A stretch of 64,000 bases of DNA. Origin: CAWJMN01 sp963844055 (lineage in GTDB: Bacteria; Planctomycetota; Planctomycetia; Pirellulales; Pirellulaceae). Positions 43,424 to 52,957 of the stretch are shown piece after piece; the first letter of the stretch is position 1, and every line of letters begins with the position of its first letter. Below the pieces are notes generated by a model that saw only the letters and a list, made by a program, of their open reading frames with translations, was not told where the DNA came from and ran no database searches. The position numbers and the translations under genes are program-made. The stretch is taken from NCBI GenBank assembly GCA_963844055.1, contig CAWJMN010000002.1, positions 1 to 64,000 on the forward strand, read 5' to 3'.

Positions 43424-43750
43424 CTAAAGCCGACTGAGGATACGGGCGACGTTGTCTTGCTCTGTGGGGTATCGGTCTACAAACCCGTTCGAAACCTTCT
43501 TGATATAACTCGCCAGCTCTTGATGGGAAATCACAGCACTTTGCTCAAACAGAGAAAAGCGTGCTCCTTGAAAGAGCTCTTCACCAGGGTCCAAGTCGCC
43601 AGGAAATGAGCAATCACATTCATTAATTGAATAACCCACGCCATTGGCGAGTGAATTCATAACGCGAATGAAAGACTCGTCGTCTACAGCATTGAAAAAT
43701 GCTTGCACTGGAAACAGTAGTTTGTCGTCAATTGTAAGTCGAACTGGCAT
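43424..43750 (-). CDS. CdiI-like ribonuclease-toxin immunity protein (orphan)
   Basis: From MPVRLTIDDKLL the protein is 108 residues, soluble and acidic. The spacing and character of FFNAVDDESFIRVMNSLANG, GVGYSINECDCSFPGDLDPG and FSLFEQSAVISHQELASYI resemble the CdiI family of immunity proteins for contact-dependent ribonuclease toxins (FF-A--D--FI, then C-FP-DL, then a VISH/VSY helix). No toxin gene is next to it. The assignment is from memory of the family pattern and needs a profile search. Confidence 0.5.
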   Translation of the reverse strand: MPVRLTIDDKLLFPVQAFFNAVDDESFIRVMNSLANGVGYSINECDCSFPGDLDPGEELFQGARFSLFEQSAVISHQELASYIKKVSNGFVDRYPTEQDNVARILSRL

Positions 43751-44324
43751 GTTGCGCTGCCTCAACAATCAGGGAATTAGCTACGAACCGTTCCAGTGAC
43801 GCCAAGGGTCCCTCGCGACTGGCCCCAGCTGCATACCAAGGTGCACAATCGGCATTCTAGCCATTTGCGTATGCTGATTCATTGTCGTTTCACCGCCTCG
43901 TGCTTACCTGCAGTCAATCCCTTCGACAAGCAAGCCAACTGACCTCAGTTTAACCTGCCAGCGCCGAACTCCACGGCCCATCAATCGTTCAAGCCACGAG
44001 GCCCACCCGCACTAGCTTCAGGTGCATGTATTCTAGTTTCCACGTCTAGCTCTGGGCTACAACCAATCAGCCTCAAACAATTGATGGAGCACGCCAACCC
44101 AGATGCAAGTCTAGTTTTTGATAAGGCTTCGCTTCCAACGTATTCTTTAGTTGCACTTATCAAAACTCTCGCTTTGTTGAATTGTGTGGGTCTGTCCGAT
44201 ATGCTGAGAGGCACTATTGTAGAAATCGCCAACGTGGACTCACTCTTGGCATCCCAAAATCATTCTCCATAGAGCACCGTTCTCCTTGAGGATACACCCT
44301 CCCTAAGCAAAGGCCGTGGTTACC
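43751..44324. other. Intergenic region, nothing certain
   Basis: Competing open frames on the two strands (about 43981-44272) lack ribosome-binding sites or family features. The region separates the CdiI-like gene from the SDR gene. Confidence 0.4.
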
Positions 44325-45107
44325 ATGTCGATTTTTGATCGGCTGCGTCTGAATGGGAAGCGAGCATTGATTACCGGAGGGAGTCGCGGCCTGGGACGAG
44401 AGATGGCCTTAGCGCTGGCCGATGCAGGTGCCGACATCATTTTGGTGGGACGAGACCAAGAGAGCCTCACGAAGACCGCCGATGACATCAAGCAACTAGG
44501 GCGCCAGGCAGCTTCGATTTTGGCAGACGTCGGACAAGTGGATCAATGCCAAATTGCTTGCGAGCAGGCCCTTGCCAATCATGGCCCAATCGACATCCTG
44601 ATCAACAACGTTGGCGGCCGGCGAGAGAACATCTCCACGGAAGACATGCCGTTAGAAGTTTGGCAAAGGCTCGTGGATCTGAATCTGACGAGTGCATTCC
44701 TGTGTACCAAACTAATTGGCAAATCCATGATCGACCGCGGCATCGGAGGCCGCATCATCAACATCGCTTCCATCAATGCATTTGTCGTGGGGCGTGGCAT
44801 TGCCGGGCGGCATTATGAAACTTGCAAAGCGGCCGTGCTTCAATTCACGCGTGCTACAGCGGTCGATTGGGCAAAACATCGCATCACGGCGAATGCCATC
44901 TGTCCCGGCGGGTTCATGACGGAACCCAACATTCGCTGGTCGAGCTTGCATCCTGAAATGATTGAGAACTTCCGTAGCCAAATCCCTCTAGGTAGCTTTG
45001 GGGAACCGGAAGACCTTGGCCCCTTGGCAGTTTACCTAGCCAGCGACGCCTCACGCTACATGACTGGTGCCGCTCTCGTGATCGATGGGGGTTACTCACT
45101 TTGGTAG
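44325..45107 (+). CDS. Short-chain dehydrogenase/reductase
   Basis: The 260-residue protein begins at MSIFDRLRLNGKRALI; a GTG nine bases upstream is an alternative. SDR landmarks are all visible: nucleotide-binding ITGGSRGLGREM, ILINNVGG for NNAG, a catalytic serine region (INIASINAF), the Y-x3-K pair HYETCKAAV, and ICPGGFMTEPN. The end YMTGAALVIDGGYSLW is typical of the classical family near gluconate 5-dehydrogenase and 3-ketoacyl reductase-like enzymes. It stands before the M81 and enolase-superfamily genes on the same strand, so a role in sugar-acid catabolism is plausible. Confidence 0.93.
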   Translation: MSIFDRLRLNGKRALITGGSRGLGREMALALADAGADIILVGRDQESLTKTADDIKQLGRQAASILADVGQVDQCQIACEQALANHGPIDILINNVGGRRENISTEDMPLEVWQRLVDLNLTSAFLCTKLIGKSMIDRGIGGRIINIASINAFVVGRGIAGRHYETCKAAVLQFTRATAVDWAKHRITANAICPGGFMTEPNIRWSSLHPEMIENFRSQIPLGSFGEPEDLGPLAVYLASDASRYMTGAALVIDGGYSLW

Positions 45108-45283
45108 CGTATCCGGCGCCCTCTGCCACAGCCGCTAGGGCGGCATCCATGGCAGGCGGCACGCATATTCTGAGGCATTTCCTCACGCAGCGCAACGCAT
45201 TTGGACCTAGTTATTGCGATACAATAGAGGTCGCTTTGCGACTGTCATGCTTCCGATTTTTCTCTAACACGACGTAATCGACT

Positions 45284-46798
45284 ATGCTCCGGATTTTAAT
45301 TGCCGAATGCAAGCAAGAAGTCTCCACGTTTAATCCGCATCGTAGTGACTATGACGACTTCGGCGTTCGCACGAGGGAATCGCTGCTTGCCTATCATCGC
45401 ACGGTTCGCAACGAAGTGGGGGGTGCATTACAGGTTTTTGACAAAGATCCAGCTGTTGAGGTCGTCCCTGCGTATAGCGCCTTTTTCATCACTTCCGGTG
45501 GAACGCTGCGCAAGTCTGCATGGGAACGGATTTCTCGTGAGTTCCTCGATGCTATCCGTCAGGCCCAGGAATCGGGCCCTTTGGATGGCGTCTATTTCTG
45601 CATGCATGGTGCAATGGCCAGCGAGTCTGAGCTTGATCCGGAAGGATGGCTCCTCAAAGAATCGCGACGAATCTTGGGAGAAGCGATCCCTATCGTCGTC
45701 TCATTGGACTTGCATGGCATCCTGACGGATCAGATGCTTCAGCACAGCAGCGCCATCGTTGCCTACCACACCTATCCTCACGTCGATTTCTTCCAGACGG
45801 GTGAACGCGCCGCCAAGCTACTGTTGCGCATCGTTCGAGGTGAAGTCCACCCTGTGACTGCCAAGGTTGCGATTCCGGCGCTGGTGCGCGGTGACGAATT
45901 AATTACCGAGACCGGGCTATTTGGAAAATGCATCCAGATGGCCAAGGAAGTAGAGAACTCGCCCCAGGGACTTTCAGCAGGAATGTTCATCGGCAATCCC
46001 TTCACCGATGTTCCAGCATTACAGACCTATAGCTTTGTGACCACCGACGGCGATGTGGAACTTGCAAGCTCCGAAGCAACTCGCATTGCCGAAAGGTTTT
46101 GGGAATATCATGAAAAGATGCGGGTACCATTAACTCCCTTATCAGAGTTTGGCTCGGCAATTTCGGCCGTTTCAAAGCCGGGAACAGTTGCCTTAGTCGA
46201 TGCGGCCGACGCAACCAGTTCGGGCGCTTCGGGCGACAGCAATGCCGTACTGAAGGCACTTTTAAAGGCGGGGTATGCCGGGCGGACACTCCTTCCCCTG
46301 GTCGATGCGCCCGCTGTAAGCAAGGCGTTCTCCGCAGGAATTGGCAGCCAGATTGAAGTCGCCATTGGCGGCACCCTAGATCCAGGGCGTTTTATGCCGC
46401 TGTCCATCACCGCCAAAGTACGCTTGCTGAGCGATGGCCAATTCCGTAGTGAGTCCTTTGGAGAGCTCTGGCAAGCAGGTCCGACGGCCGTACTGGAATC
46501 CGGCCCCTTTACCCTGGTAGTCAGCAGCCGAGCCGTCAATTTATATGATCGTTCCTTTTTCTATGCCCACGGCCAAAACCCCCGGGCCTTTGACGCTGTC
46601 GTGGTGAAGTCGCCGCATTGCCAGCCTCACATGTATGCCGAGTGGTGCTCAAAAATGATTCTGATCGATGCCCCTGGCTCATCCAGCGCGAATCTTGCCT
46701 CGCTCGGCCATACTCGCTGCGTACGTCCTATTTTTCCTTTGGACGAAAAGGTATCCTTTACACCGCAGGTCCAACTTTTCCAACGAGCCCGAGACTGA
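45284..46798 (+). CDS. M81-family metallopeptidase (MlrC-like)
   Basis: The 504-residue protein starts MLRILIAECKQEVSTFNPHR, the usual N-terminus of the MlrC/M81 family. Metal-ligand-like segments are visible: VYFCMHGAMASESELDPEGW, VVSLDLHGILTDQMLQH and YHTYPHVDFFQTGERAAKLL. The C-terminal domain with VVVKSPHCQPHMYAEWCSKM follows. No signal peptide, so it is cytoplasmic. MlrC cleaves linearised microcystin fragments, but most family members have unknown substrates. The stop is two bases from the next start, so the two genes are co-transcribed. Confidence 0.9.
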   Translation: MLRILIAECKQEVSTFNPHRSDYDDFGVRTRESLLAYHRTVRNEVGGALQVFDKDPAVEVVPAYSAFFITSGGTLRKSAWERISREFLDAIRQAQESGPLDGVYFCMHGAMASESELDPEGWLLKESRRILGEAIPIVVSLDLHGILTDQMLQHSSAIVAYHTYPHVDFFQTGERAAKLLLRIVRGEVHPVTAKVAIPALVRGDELITETGLFGKCIQMAKEVENSPQGLSAGMFIGNPFTDVPALQTYSFVTTDGDVELASSEATRIAERFWEYHEKMRVPLTPLSEFGSAISAVSKPGTVALVDAADATSSGASGDSNAVLKALLKAGYAGRTLLPLVDAPAVSKAFSAGIGSQIEVAIGGTLDPGRFMPLSITAKVRLLSDGQFRSESFGELWQAGPTAVLESGPFTLVVSSRAVNLYDRSFFYAHGQNPRAFDAVVVKSPHCQPHMYAEWCSKMILIDAPGSSSANLASLGHTRCVRPIFPLDEKVSFTPQVQLFQRARD

Positions 46799-46800
46799 TC

Positions 46801-47931
46801 ATGAAGATACGTGAAATTCGATGCGCTGGATTGCGAGGAGCAACCCCCGAAGGAGGCTGGAGCAACGAGATTCGGCCAGATGACTGCGTGCATACTCTTA
46901 TCGCTGTCCATACGGATGAAGGGCTTGTAGGCCTGGGAAGCGTTTTCACCAATGATGCCTTGGTACACGCGGCCCTTGCGCTGCTTGAACCTCTCTACCG
47001 TGGCGAGAATGCGCTGGAACCTGAACGCGTAAGCGAAAAGCTGCACCAAAACATGTTTTGGATGGGGCGGGGCGGCTCTATCACCCATGCCATCAGCGGA
47101 ATCGACATCGCCCTGTGGGACATCCTGGGCAAGGCAACGGGCCAGCCGGTAAGCCGCTTGCTGGGGGGCAGGTATCGTGAACGGGTCCAACCTTATGCCT
47201 CCCTCTTGATGGATGAGCCGGCCAAGCTCAAGGATCATTTGCTGGCGGTAAAGGCACAAGGCTTTCGTGCCTTCAAGATCGGCTGGGGCCCTTTCGGCCG
47301 ACGCAACGCCGCCACGGACGAAGCTATTGTCTCTTCCGCTCGCGAAGCGATTGGACCTGACTCCAAATTGATGGTAGATGCTGGTGGTTCAGACGCCCAT
47401 TGGGCGCGTGGATACAAGTGGGCATTGAATGCCGCCAAGATGCTGGCAAATTACGATGTTACCTGGTTTGAGGAAGCACTGTCTCCCGATGCCCTCGACG
47501 ACTATGTCTTGCTGCGAGAGCACTCCCCCGTACCGATTTCGGGCGGCGAAGTGCTAACGCGACGCCAATCTTTTCAGCCCTGGCTAGTGCGTCGGGCGTT
47601 TGACATCGTGCAGCCCGATGTAACCAAAGTAGGCGGCATTAGCGAAGAACGTCGCATCGCCTGGTTGGCCGAGGACAACGGCGTGCAGTTCATACCCCAC
47701 GGCTGGAATACGGCCGTCGGACTTGCGGCAGATCTGCATCTTGCTTCCGCAATCTCCAATACGAACTTCGTGGAGTATCTGACTGGCTCTCCTTTCATCG
47801 ACGAAATTACACAAGGAGGCTGGCACCTCGACTCGGATGGCATGCTCGCTATTCCTAGTGGTCCCGGGCTGGGTCTAGAGCTAGATCGCGATGCGGTAAA
47901 GAAGTACACCAGCAACGCTCCGCTACTTTAG
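46801..47931 (+). CDS. Enolase-superfamily enzyme (mandelate racemase/muconate lactonizing type)
   Basis: From MKIREIRCAGLRGATPEGGW the protein is 376 residues. Motifs: RAFKIGWGPFG (catalytic Lys region), LMVDAGGSDAHW (first metal Asp), WFEEALSPD (Glu), ISGGEVLTRRQ (Glu), VQPDVTKVGG and FIPHGWNTAVGL (His). This matches the mandelate-racemase subgroup, which dehydrates or racemises sugar acids. Two bases separate it from the M81 stop. An intrinsic terminator follows the gene. Together with the SDR gene it suggests sugar-acid breakdown. Confidence 0.9.
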   Translation: MKIREIRCAGLRGATPEGGWSNEIRPDDCVHTLIAVHTDEGLVGLGSVFTNDALVHAALALLEPLYRGENALEPERVSEKLHQNMFWMGRGGSITHAISGIDIALWDILGKATGQPVSRLLGGRYRERVQPYASLLMDEPAKLKDHLLAVKAQGFRAFKIGWGPFGRRNAATDEAIVSSAREAIGPDSKLMVDAGGSDAHWARGYKWALNAAKMLANYDVTWFEEALSPDALDDYVLLREHSPVPISGGEVLTRRQSFQPWLVRRAFDIVQPDVTKVGGISEERRIAWLAEDNGVQFIPHGWNTAVGLAADLHLASAISNTNFVEYLTGSPFIDEITQGGWHLDSDGMLAIPSGPGLGLELDRDAVKKYTSNAPLL

Positions 47932-47943
47932 GATCGAGGGAAC

Positions 47944-47987
47944 AAAAAAACATCGGGAATCCTGCTGAGCAGAACTCCCGATGTTTT
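47944..47987. terminator. Bidirectional terminator between convergent genes
   Basis: AAAACATCGGGA and TCCCGATGTTTT form a 12-bp perfect stem with a 20-base spacer, flanked by A on the left and T on the right. It lies between the stop of the enolase-superfamily gene (47931) and the stop of the convergent NHL gene (48042). Confidence 0.85.
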
Positions 47988-48041
47988 AGAGGATTTGCAA
48001 TGAGTCCATCTCGGCTCAGAGCGAACTCGCAGAATCCCTAA

Positions 48042-49046
48042 CTATTTCACACGTACAAGCTTCATAATACGGCCCGATACGTTCCAGTCTTGCACGTACA
48101 GGTTTCCATCTTTGTCCCAATAGGAACCGTGCGTACCACTGAAGACGCCTTCGATCCATTGGTCTTGAGGGACATTGAAGTTACCTCGCTTGGCAGGGTC
48201 CGCATTGTGGCCAAGGACAGCCATGATGGTATTGCTCTTGTCGAGAATCACTACTCGACCATGCAAATCAGGCACCGAGACATAGTCCCCCTGAACCGAT
48301 GCGGATGTTGGCATTCCCAGGCCGGTGATGACTTCGGCGATAAAGTTTCCATCGAGGTCATAGTGCATCAAGCGCCCCTTTGGTTCATGGTTACGATCAC
48401 AGATCAATAGGCGTGGAGGCTCATACCGAGTGTCCAGCGTCATGCCGTGAGCGGTATTGAATTGCTTGAGGTCGTTTCCTGGCGAGCCAAAGTGCTTGAG
48501 GTACTTGCCGGTCTTGTCGAACTTAAAGATGTGATTGCTGGCGTAGCCGTCGGAAAGGAAAATGTCGCCGTTAGGAGCAACCGTAATCGCCGTCGGGCTG
48601 AACTTGGTCAGATTGAGCCCCGACTCCTTCGGATACGGCAGCTTCAAGACGATTTCACCACCATGCGCCTTGAACTTGATTCCTTCAGCATTGGCATTGC
48701 GAGCACCGTAAATGTACTCCGTGCCATCTTCGTCGCGAATCTCCATATCGTGGATATTGGAGTACTGATCGCCCAAATAAGACTGCACCACGACGCCTTC
48801 AGGAGTAAAGACGACCACTCCCTTTTGGGCGCTAGTGTAAATGTGACCTTCTTTGTCAATCACGACCGCGCCGTGAGTTGGCCCCAAGGCGGACGTTCCG
48901 TCAGGACGAAGTCCCCAGCCGGGCACAGTATCAAAGGTCATGATCCCGCAACCCATTCGCACCGGCTTGGCCTTTTCCTGCGCACCTGCCGAAGCGGCAA
49001 TCATTACCGCGATTGTGAAACAGAACCATCGCAAACAATTTTTCAT
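48042..49046 (-). CDS. Secreted NHL-type six-bladed beta-propeller protein
   Basis: I start at MKNCLRWFCFTIAVMIAASA, which has AGGAG eight bases upstream and gives a signal peptide ending ASAGAQ. The 334-residue body contains NHL-like blades: THGAVVIDKEGHIYTSAQKG, PTAITVAPNGDIFLSDGYAS, HGMTLDTRYEPPRLLICDRN and HGSYWDKDGNLYVQDWNVSG. Such propellers bind ligands or act as lyase-like enzymes (peptidyl-alpha-hydroxyglycine alpha-amidating-lyase fold). No catalytic set is clear. Confidence 0.88.
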   Translation of the reverse strand: MKNCLRWFCFTIAVMIAASAGAQEKAKPVRMGCGIMTFDTVPGWGLRPDGTSALGPTHGAVVIDKEGHIYTSAQKGVVVFTPEGVVVQSYLGDQYSNIHDMEIRDEDGTEYIYGARNANAEGIKFKAHGGEIVLKLPYPKESGLNLTKFSPTAITVAPNGDIFLSDGYASNHIFKFDKTGKYLKHFGSPGNDLKQFNTAHGMTLDTRYEPPRLLICDRNHEPKGRLMHYDLDGNFIAEVITGLGMPTSASVQGDYVSVPDLHGRVVILDKSNTIMAVLGHNADPAKRGNFNVPQDQWIEGVFSGTHGSYWDKDGNLYVQDWNVSGRIMKLVRVK

Positions 49047-49544
49047 GAAGAGGACTCCTGGTAATCGTTCAATCGACAAATTTCCACACTGCCGCTCCAA
49101 AGCATGCCAAATCGCTGCGGCAATGAGAGCAGGCCCTAGTATTCACGCGCCGGCCGTGCATTTCAACCAGCCAACGAAGAGATCGGCACCGAACTTGCCA
49201 GGCTTTTCCTGCAAAGCAAGCTGCTTCTTGTTTTGAAATGCCCGCAAACCGTCGTGACCTGTCACCCTAGTATGTGCTTTTGTCTGCAATAATGCTCGCC
49301 GGATGCATTGCCTGATCACCACCACTCCTATGGCAGGAATACCACCCTGCCCTGCAAAGGAACCTCCTCCCAAAGGCCCTTTCTGCCTCTTTTGCGACTT
49401 ACTTGCCCCATGATCACATTATCGGATAGCCTTTAGCTCGTGGGCAAAAGGAACAGATGGCCATCGCCACGCATACCTGGCAGGCACTTGTCTTCTTTTT
49501 CAACCATAACCGTCTTCATAATACGCCCCAATTAGTGAGCCAGC
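49047..49544. other. Intergenic region, nothing recognised
   Basis: This divergent spacer between the NHL gene (minus) and the DUF502 gene (plus) should hold two promoters. I see no convincing boxes and no gene. Confidence 0.4.
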
Positions 49545-50183
49545 ATGCAGCAGCACTTTGTAAAAACGATGAGCTTTCTGAAGACTACAGCCATTGGTGG
49601 TGCAGTATTCCTGCTGCCCATTGCAATCCTGGTGGTACTACTTGGCTATGTCTATCAGAACACAGTTACCGTGTACGAACACCTGAAGCCGTGGAGCCCT
49701 TTCGACTCTTTGATCGGAGTCGCATTACTCTTTACGATCGCCATTCTGTTGCTGCTCGCAGCGTGCTTTGTGGCAGGCCTCTTGGCCCAGCGCGCCATTG
49801 GCATTCGATTTGCCGGAACGATCGAGGCCCAACTGATGAAGGTATTCCCCAAATATGGAATCTACAAAGACATCCTGGCGGGTAAGATCGGAGGATCTCA
49901 TCAGGTCCCCTCGCTAGTCCCTGTCCTGGTAACTCGAGACGGGACCCACTCACTCGCCTTTCAGGCGGATCGGCTACAAGACGGATTGGTAGTGGTCTAC
50001 CTTCCCGGCTCACCAGATCCTTGGATTGGCTCGATTGCATTGATTCCTACCGATAAGGTTCAGCCCATCAACGTGTCCTTTACAGAGGTCCTGGGGATCT
50101 GCGAACGGCTGGGGCGTGACTCAAAATCAGCGATCAATCGCGCCATGGCCAGTTCCCCTGACGAGCCAAAGACCAATCCATAA
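49545..50183 (+). CDS. DUF502-like membrane protein
   Basis: The 212-residue protein has two transmembrane helices (AIGGAVFLLPIAILVVLLGY; LIGVALLFTIAILLLLAACF) and a soluble C-terminal domain with KYGIYKDILAGK, VPVLVTRDGTHSLAFQADRL and VVVYLPGSPDPWIGSIALIP. The PGSPDPWIG turn is typical of DUF502. A second ATG at 49569 is an alternative start. Role unknown in bacteria; the plant relatives are LCV-like membrane proteins. Confidence 0.82.
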   Translation: MQQHFVKTMSFLKTTAIGGAVFLLPIAILVVLLGYVYQNTVTVYEHLKPWSPFDSLIGVALLFTIAILLLLAACFVAGLLAQRAIGIRFAGTIEAQLMKVFPKYGIYKDILAGKIGGSHQVPSLVPVLVTRDGTHSLAFQADRLQDGLVVVYLPGSPDPWIGSIALIPTDKVQPINVSFTEVLGICERLGRDSKSAINRAMASSPDEPKTNP

Positions 50184-50317
50184 TCCCGATCGATTGCTAG
50201 CTACTTCCTGAACAAGGACTTCCGCAGCCAGCTTTTCTTCCCCTCCACTCTAGCGGACAGTTTAACAAACGGCGATCTTCTCATTGACCCTGAACACAAG
50301 ATCGTAATGGGTGAAAC

Positions 50318-52036
50318 ATGCAATACTCTCTTCCGCTCGGATTTGCTTTCCTGTGCCTTAGTCACGTAGCACTCGCGCAGTCTCCGGACTTGATTTTGCA
50401 CAGTGGCAAGATCGTAACGGTTGACGACAAGTTTTCGATTGCCGATGCCATCGCCATCCGGGATGAGCGGATTACCGCCGTCGGTAAGAACAGTGAGATC
50501 CTTGCATTAAAAGGGGAAGGCACAAAGATTGTCGACCTCGCTGGCAAGATGGTCCTTCCCGGCCTCATGGATTCCCATGTTCATCCCACCGGAGCGGCGA
50601 TGCATGAATTTGACCATCCCATTCCTGAGATGGAGACCATCGCAGATGTCCTCCAATACATTCGTGAACGTGCAAAGGTAGTCCCCGAGGACGACTGGAT
50701 CCTCATTCGGCAAGTCTTCATCACACGCCTGCGTGAACAACGCTATCCCACGAAGGCCGAACTTGACCAAGCGGCCCCTCACCATGCAGTCATGTTTTCT
50801 ACCGGTCCCGATGGGATGCTCAATTCAAGGGGACTGAAAATCAGCGGCATCGACAAAGATTTCCAGGTTGTCGGCAACGGCCAGATCGAAAAAGACCCTG
50901 CCACGGGCGAACCCACAGGAATGCTTCGTAGCTGTACCCGCTATGCCAAAACCAAGTCTTCGCCTAGGCGAGCCACCAAGGAGGAAGAACTGGCCCGGAT
51001 TGCCAAACTATTCCACGACTACAACTCTGTCGGCCTAACATCCGTTGCCGACCGCGATTGTGGAGCTGGAGCCATTGCCAACTATCAAGCCTTGCGAGAG
51101 CAAGGGAAGCTGACCGTTCGCATGAGAATCTCGCATGGCGTCGATGCTCAGCAAAAGCTTGAAACCCTGCAAGCAGCGATGAAGAGCATTGCAGCCCACC
51201 CGCTACGCAAAGAAGACCCAAAACTGCAAATCATTGGCGTTAAGTGCTACTTGGATGGTGGCATGCTCACCGGAAGTGCCTACATGCGCGAGCCCTGGGG
51301 AGTCAGTCAGATCTACTCCATCACGGATCCTCGCTATCGCGGCGTCCTATTTATAGAGCCCGAGCGATTGCTCCCCATCGTAAAAGCAGCCGTAGAAAAC
51401 GGCCTGCAGTTTACCGCTCATAGTGTAGGAGATGGAGCGGTTACTAACCTCGTGGACGCTTATGAAGAGATTAACAAGCAGATTCCTATTAAGGGCACTC
51501 GCCCCTGCATTACCCACTGCAACTTCATGACAGCCGATGCCATTGATCGCATGGCGGCATTGGGAATTTGCGCCGACATTCAGCCTGCCTGGCTTTATCT
51601 GGACAGCCGTACGCTTCATGCCCAATTTGGCCAAGAGCGTACTCGCTATTTCCAGCCCCTAAAAACACTCTTTGCCAAGCAGGTTATCGCGGGTGGGGGA
51701 AGCGATCACATGCAAAAGATCGGCTCCCTGCGAAGCGTTAATCCGTACAACCCATTCCTCGGACTTTCGACCACCATCACTCGGAAAGCCCGTTGGTTCG
51801 ATGGAACCATGCATCCGGAAGAGGCCCTCTCGCGTGAGCAAGCCATCCGTTTCTACACCATTAACAACGCTCATCTTCTCTTTCTGGAAAAAGAGGCGGG
51901 ATCTCTCGAAGTAGGAAAACAAGCTGACCTAATCGTCATTGACCGCGACCTGCTCACCTGTCCTGTGGATGAGATCAAAGACACCCAAGTCCTTTCCACT
52001 TGGCTGGCCGGACAACTTGTCTATCAGGCCAATTAG
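50318..52036 (+). CDS. Exported amidohydrolase (YtcJ-like)
   Basis: The 572-residue protein begins with a signal peptide (LGFAFLCLSHVALAQ). Amidohydrolase landmarks: LILHSGKIVTVDDKFSIADA, the metal-binding HxH in LPGLMDSHVHPTGAAM, KCYLDGGMLTGSAYM, the His in FTAHSVGDGAVTNLV and ITHCNFM, and the Asp in AGGGSDHMQKIG. The last part (EAGSLEVGKQADLIVIDRDL) is the family's usual end. The YtcJ group hydrolyses N-substituted amides or formamides, often with unknown natural substrate. A signal peptide is unusual but common in planctomycete copies. Confidence 0.9.
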   Translation: MQYSLPLGFAFLCLSHVALAQSPDLILHSGKIVTVDDKFSIADAIAIRDERITAVGKNSEILALKGEGTKIVDLAGKMVLPGLMDSHVHPTGAAMHEFDHPIPEMETIADVLQYIRERAKVVPEDDWILIRQVFITRLREQRYPTKAELDQAAPHHAVMFSTGPDGMLNSRGLKISGIDKDFQVVGNGQIEKDPATGEPTGMLRSCTRYAKTKSSPRRATKEEELARIAKLFHDYNSVGLTSVADRDCGAGAIANYQALREQGKLTVRMRISHGVDAQQKLETLQAAMKSIAAHPLRKEDPKLQIIGVKCYLDGGMLTGSAYMREPWGVSQIYSITDPRYRGVLFIEPERLLPIVKAAVENGLQFTAHSVGDGAVTNLVDAYEEINKQIPIKGTRPCITHCNFMTADAIDRMAALGICADIQPAWLYLDSRTLHAQFGQERTRYFQPLKTLFAKQVIAGGGSDHMQKIGSLRSVNPYNPFLGLSTTITRKARWFDGTMHPEEALSREQAIRFYTINNAHLLFLEKEAGSLEVGKQADLIVIDRDLLTCPVDEIKDTQVLSTWLAGQLVYQAN

Positions 52037-52070
52037 ACGCGGCACTCAAGTTCACCGGCATGCAAACAAC

Positions 52071-52934
52071 CTAGTCTGGCTTCCCAAATGCAATACTTTC
52101 GACGTGGGAAGGGGCCTTATAGACGGCGGTCCACTTCACGGCATCAGTGCTTCGAACCAGGTTTCCCTTCCATTTGCTCCCAACAAATACCCCGTCGCCA
52201 AAACAAGTCGTCACGGGAGCATTTTCATTCGCGACTCGTTCCCAAGTAGCTCCATCCGGAGAGAAATAGGTCGCGCCAGCCCCCACCGCCACAAATCGAT
52301 CATTGGCAAACAGGACTGAATTGAGATGTTCTCCTTCTTCTCCACGAAGGGGATCCGACCAAAGCAGGCCATCCTTGGTTGTCATTCGCAGGCCGTGAAG
52401 CCCCACGCCTACAAAGATTCCGTTGCCGTACGCTATGTCGATCAGGGTATCAAGTGCTTTGACTTTCTCAACATCTTCCCAGTTCAAAGCATCTTTGGAT
52501 CGAGCACGCCTGCCACGATCACCAACGCCCACGAAAAGCCCCCCACCGAACGCCGCTCGGCGAATCATGAACTTTCCGGGAATCGGCTGATAGTCTCCCC
52601 AGGCAAAACCGTCTGTACTCGTCGAAACAAAGGCAGCGGCCACTCCAACGCCGCCAGGATCACCTCCCAACGCCACAAAGCGGCTATCCCCAAAACAAAG
52701 TCCGCGATAGTATCGGACGTATTTGGCATCTTTATCCGAAACCTGCCAACTCACGCCATCTTTGGTCGCAGCGAGAATGTTCTTGCCGCCATAGGAACCA
52801 ACTGCTGAAAACGCTCCATTTCCAAAGGCAATGGCTCGATAGATCTCTCCCTCTTTTCCTCTTTGCTCATTCTTCCATTCCAGCCCATTGGATGAACTGA
52901 GCCGCAATCCATCGTGCCCCACTGCCACAAACAT
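52071..52934 (-). CDS. BNR/propeller-like repeat protein
   Basis: The 287-residue protein consists of seven or so repeats of about 40 residues with the pattern GNGxFVAVG plus a W-containing strand (FVAVGHDGLRLSSSNGLEW; FGGGLFVGVGDRGRRARSKD; YGNGIFVGVGLHGLRMTTKD; FANDRFVAVGAGATYFSPDG), which suggests a beta propeller. AAGGA lies ten bases before the ATG, which is 23 bp after the DUF1552 gene's stop. No signal peptide is evident although the partners are exported. The frame is open upstream, so the start is uncertain. Confidence 0.8.
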   Translation of the reverse strand: MFVAVGHDGLRLSSSNGLEWKNEQRGKEGEIYRAIAFGNGAFSAVGSYGGKNILAATKDGVSWQVSDKDAKYVRYYRGLCFGDSRFVALGGDPGGVGVAAAFVSTSTDGFAWGDYQPIPGKFMIRRAAFGGGLFVGVGDRGRRARSKDALNWEDVEKVKALDTLIDIAYGNGIFVGVGLHGLRMTTKDGLLWSDPLRGEEGEHLNSVLFANDRFVAVGAGATYFSPDGATWERVANENAPVTTCFGDGVFVGSKWKGNLVRSTDAVKWTAVYKAPSHVESIAFGKPD

Positions 52935-52957
52935 ATTGGTGAATCCTTCGCTTGGCG

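Noticed and set aside
43981..44272. Competing small frames on both strands
   Set aside because: Each is the shadow of the other; neither has a ribosome-binding site or recognisable family.
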